Of a stretch of DNA of 64,000 bases, positions 63,629 to 64,000 are shown piece after piece. Numbering within the stretch: the first letter of the stretch is position 1; every line of letters begins with the position of its first letter. The notes beneath the pieces were generated by a model. It saw only the letters and a list, made by a program, of their open reading frames with translations, was not told the DNA's origin and did no database searches. The stretch comes from Bradyrhizobium cosmicum (GTDB lineage Bacteria > Pseudomonadota > Alphaproteobacteria > Rhizobiales > Xanthobacteraceae). The DNA lies in the NCBI RefSeq assembly GCF_007290395.2, contig NZ_CP041656.2, positions 4,402,001 through 4,466,000 on the forward strand, given 5' to 3'. The position numbers and the translations under genes are program-made.

Positions 63629-64000
63629 ATGGCAGACCGCCTCAAGGGAAAACGCGCCGTCGTCACGGCAGCGGCAGCAGGCATCGGTCGCGCATGCGCC
63701 ATCGCATTCGCGCGTGAAGGCGCGACCGTGATCGCCACCGACATCAACGAAGCCGGCATCGCGGGCCTGACCAAGGACGGCATCGCCGAGGTCGCCAAGC
63801 TCGACGTCCGCAACACCGCCGACGTCAACGCCTTTGCCGAGCGCGTCGGCAAGGTCGACATCCTGCTGAACGCGGCCGGCTTCGTGCATCATGGCACGAT
63901 CCTGGAGTGCTCGGAGGAGGATTTCGACTTCTCGTTCGACCTCAACGTCAAATCGATGCACCGGACCATCAGGGCGTTCCTGCCCGACATGCTGGCGGGC
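63629..64000 (+). CDS. SDR family dehydrogenase, partial (3' end outside window)
   Basis: The first 124 codons. Rossmann loop VTAAAAGIGRACAIAF (a TGxxxGIG variant), the adenine-side DVRNTADV and NAAGFVHHGTILECS, with the catalytic Tyr-x-x-x-Lys still to come beyond the edge. It resembles SDRs of the 2-keto-3-deoxy-L-fuconate dehydrogenase / DHRS6 type, which oxidise sugar-acid or hydroxybutyrate-like substrates. AAGGAG stands before the ATG. It follows the dehydratase across the repeat, so is likely the next pathway enzyme. Confidence 0.85.
   Translation, partial: MADRLKGKRAVVTAAAAGIGRACAIAFAREGATVIATDINEAGIAGLTKDGIAEVAKLDVRNTADVNAFAERVGKVDILLNAAGFVHHGTILECSEEDFDFSFDLNVKSMHRTIRAFLPDMLAG

Overview
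The window is a gene-dense, high-GC chromosomal segment that looks like an alphaproteobacterium of the Bradyrhizobium type. This is inferred from the gene families (TRAP-TAXI, many acyl-CoA enzymes, CpaC-like secretin, IorAB) and from short palindromic repeats with CATTGCGAG, CATTCCGGGG and CATGGCCGGG ends between genes. I support 57 protein genes. Two are tiny membrane proteins of 39 and 33 residues, and two genes are cut by the window edges. I saw no rRNA, tRNA, CRISPR array, transposase or phage gene.

Layout. 1-14.6 kb: a phosphoesterase tail, an NADP-dependent oxidoreductase, guaB, an MFS pump, the ppx-rlmE pair, an orphan molybdenum hydroxylase large subunit, a hotdog protein, and a YaiI / Uup / D-threonine-aldolase-like operon. 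14.6-25.5 kb: a flavoprotein, then a valine-degradation operon (mmsA, acyl-CoA dehydrogenase, hydroxyisobutyryl-CoA hydrolase, mmsB) that runs on into an acyl-CoA synthetase, a MaoC hydratase and an SDR. A divergent LysR gene shares its control region, and a TetR gene follows. 25.5-30 kb: thioesterase, enoyl-CoA hydratase, thiolase and an MFS carrier.

30-39 kb: an orphan CpaC-like secretin divergent from a 956-residue winged-helix/STAND regulator, then an IorAB-type molybdenum oxidoreductase with its own di-haem cytochrome. 39-47.4 kb: an acyl-CoA carboxylase carboxyltransferase with an overlapping IclR gene and a divergent 73-residue biotin carrier, then a TRAP-TAXI transporter in an operon with a glutaminase-STAS-cNMP-domain fusion. 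47.4-53.1 kb: MazG-like and AhpD-like proteins, a DUF35 / Cys-less thiolase / CoA-transferase operon, and a catalytically complete thiolase.

53.1-64 kb: a sugar or sugar-acid locus. A seven-gene operon (ABC transporter, DenD-like dehydrogenase, KDG kinase, KDPG aldolase) is divergent from a LacI regulator that is followed by a XylD-like dehydratase and an SDR. Two 14-bp sites flanking lacI match at 12 of 14 positions and are probably its operators. A perfect 13-bp hairpin sits directly after the binding-protein gene.

No single stretch is a clearly new defence or mobile system. The most distinctive items are the glutaminase fusion with its transporter, the carboxylase set without biotin carboxylase, the secretin/STAND pair, the Cys-less thiolase with DUF35, and the LacI-controlled sugar-acid locus.
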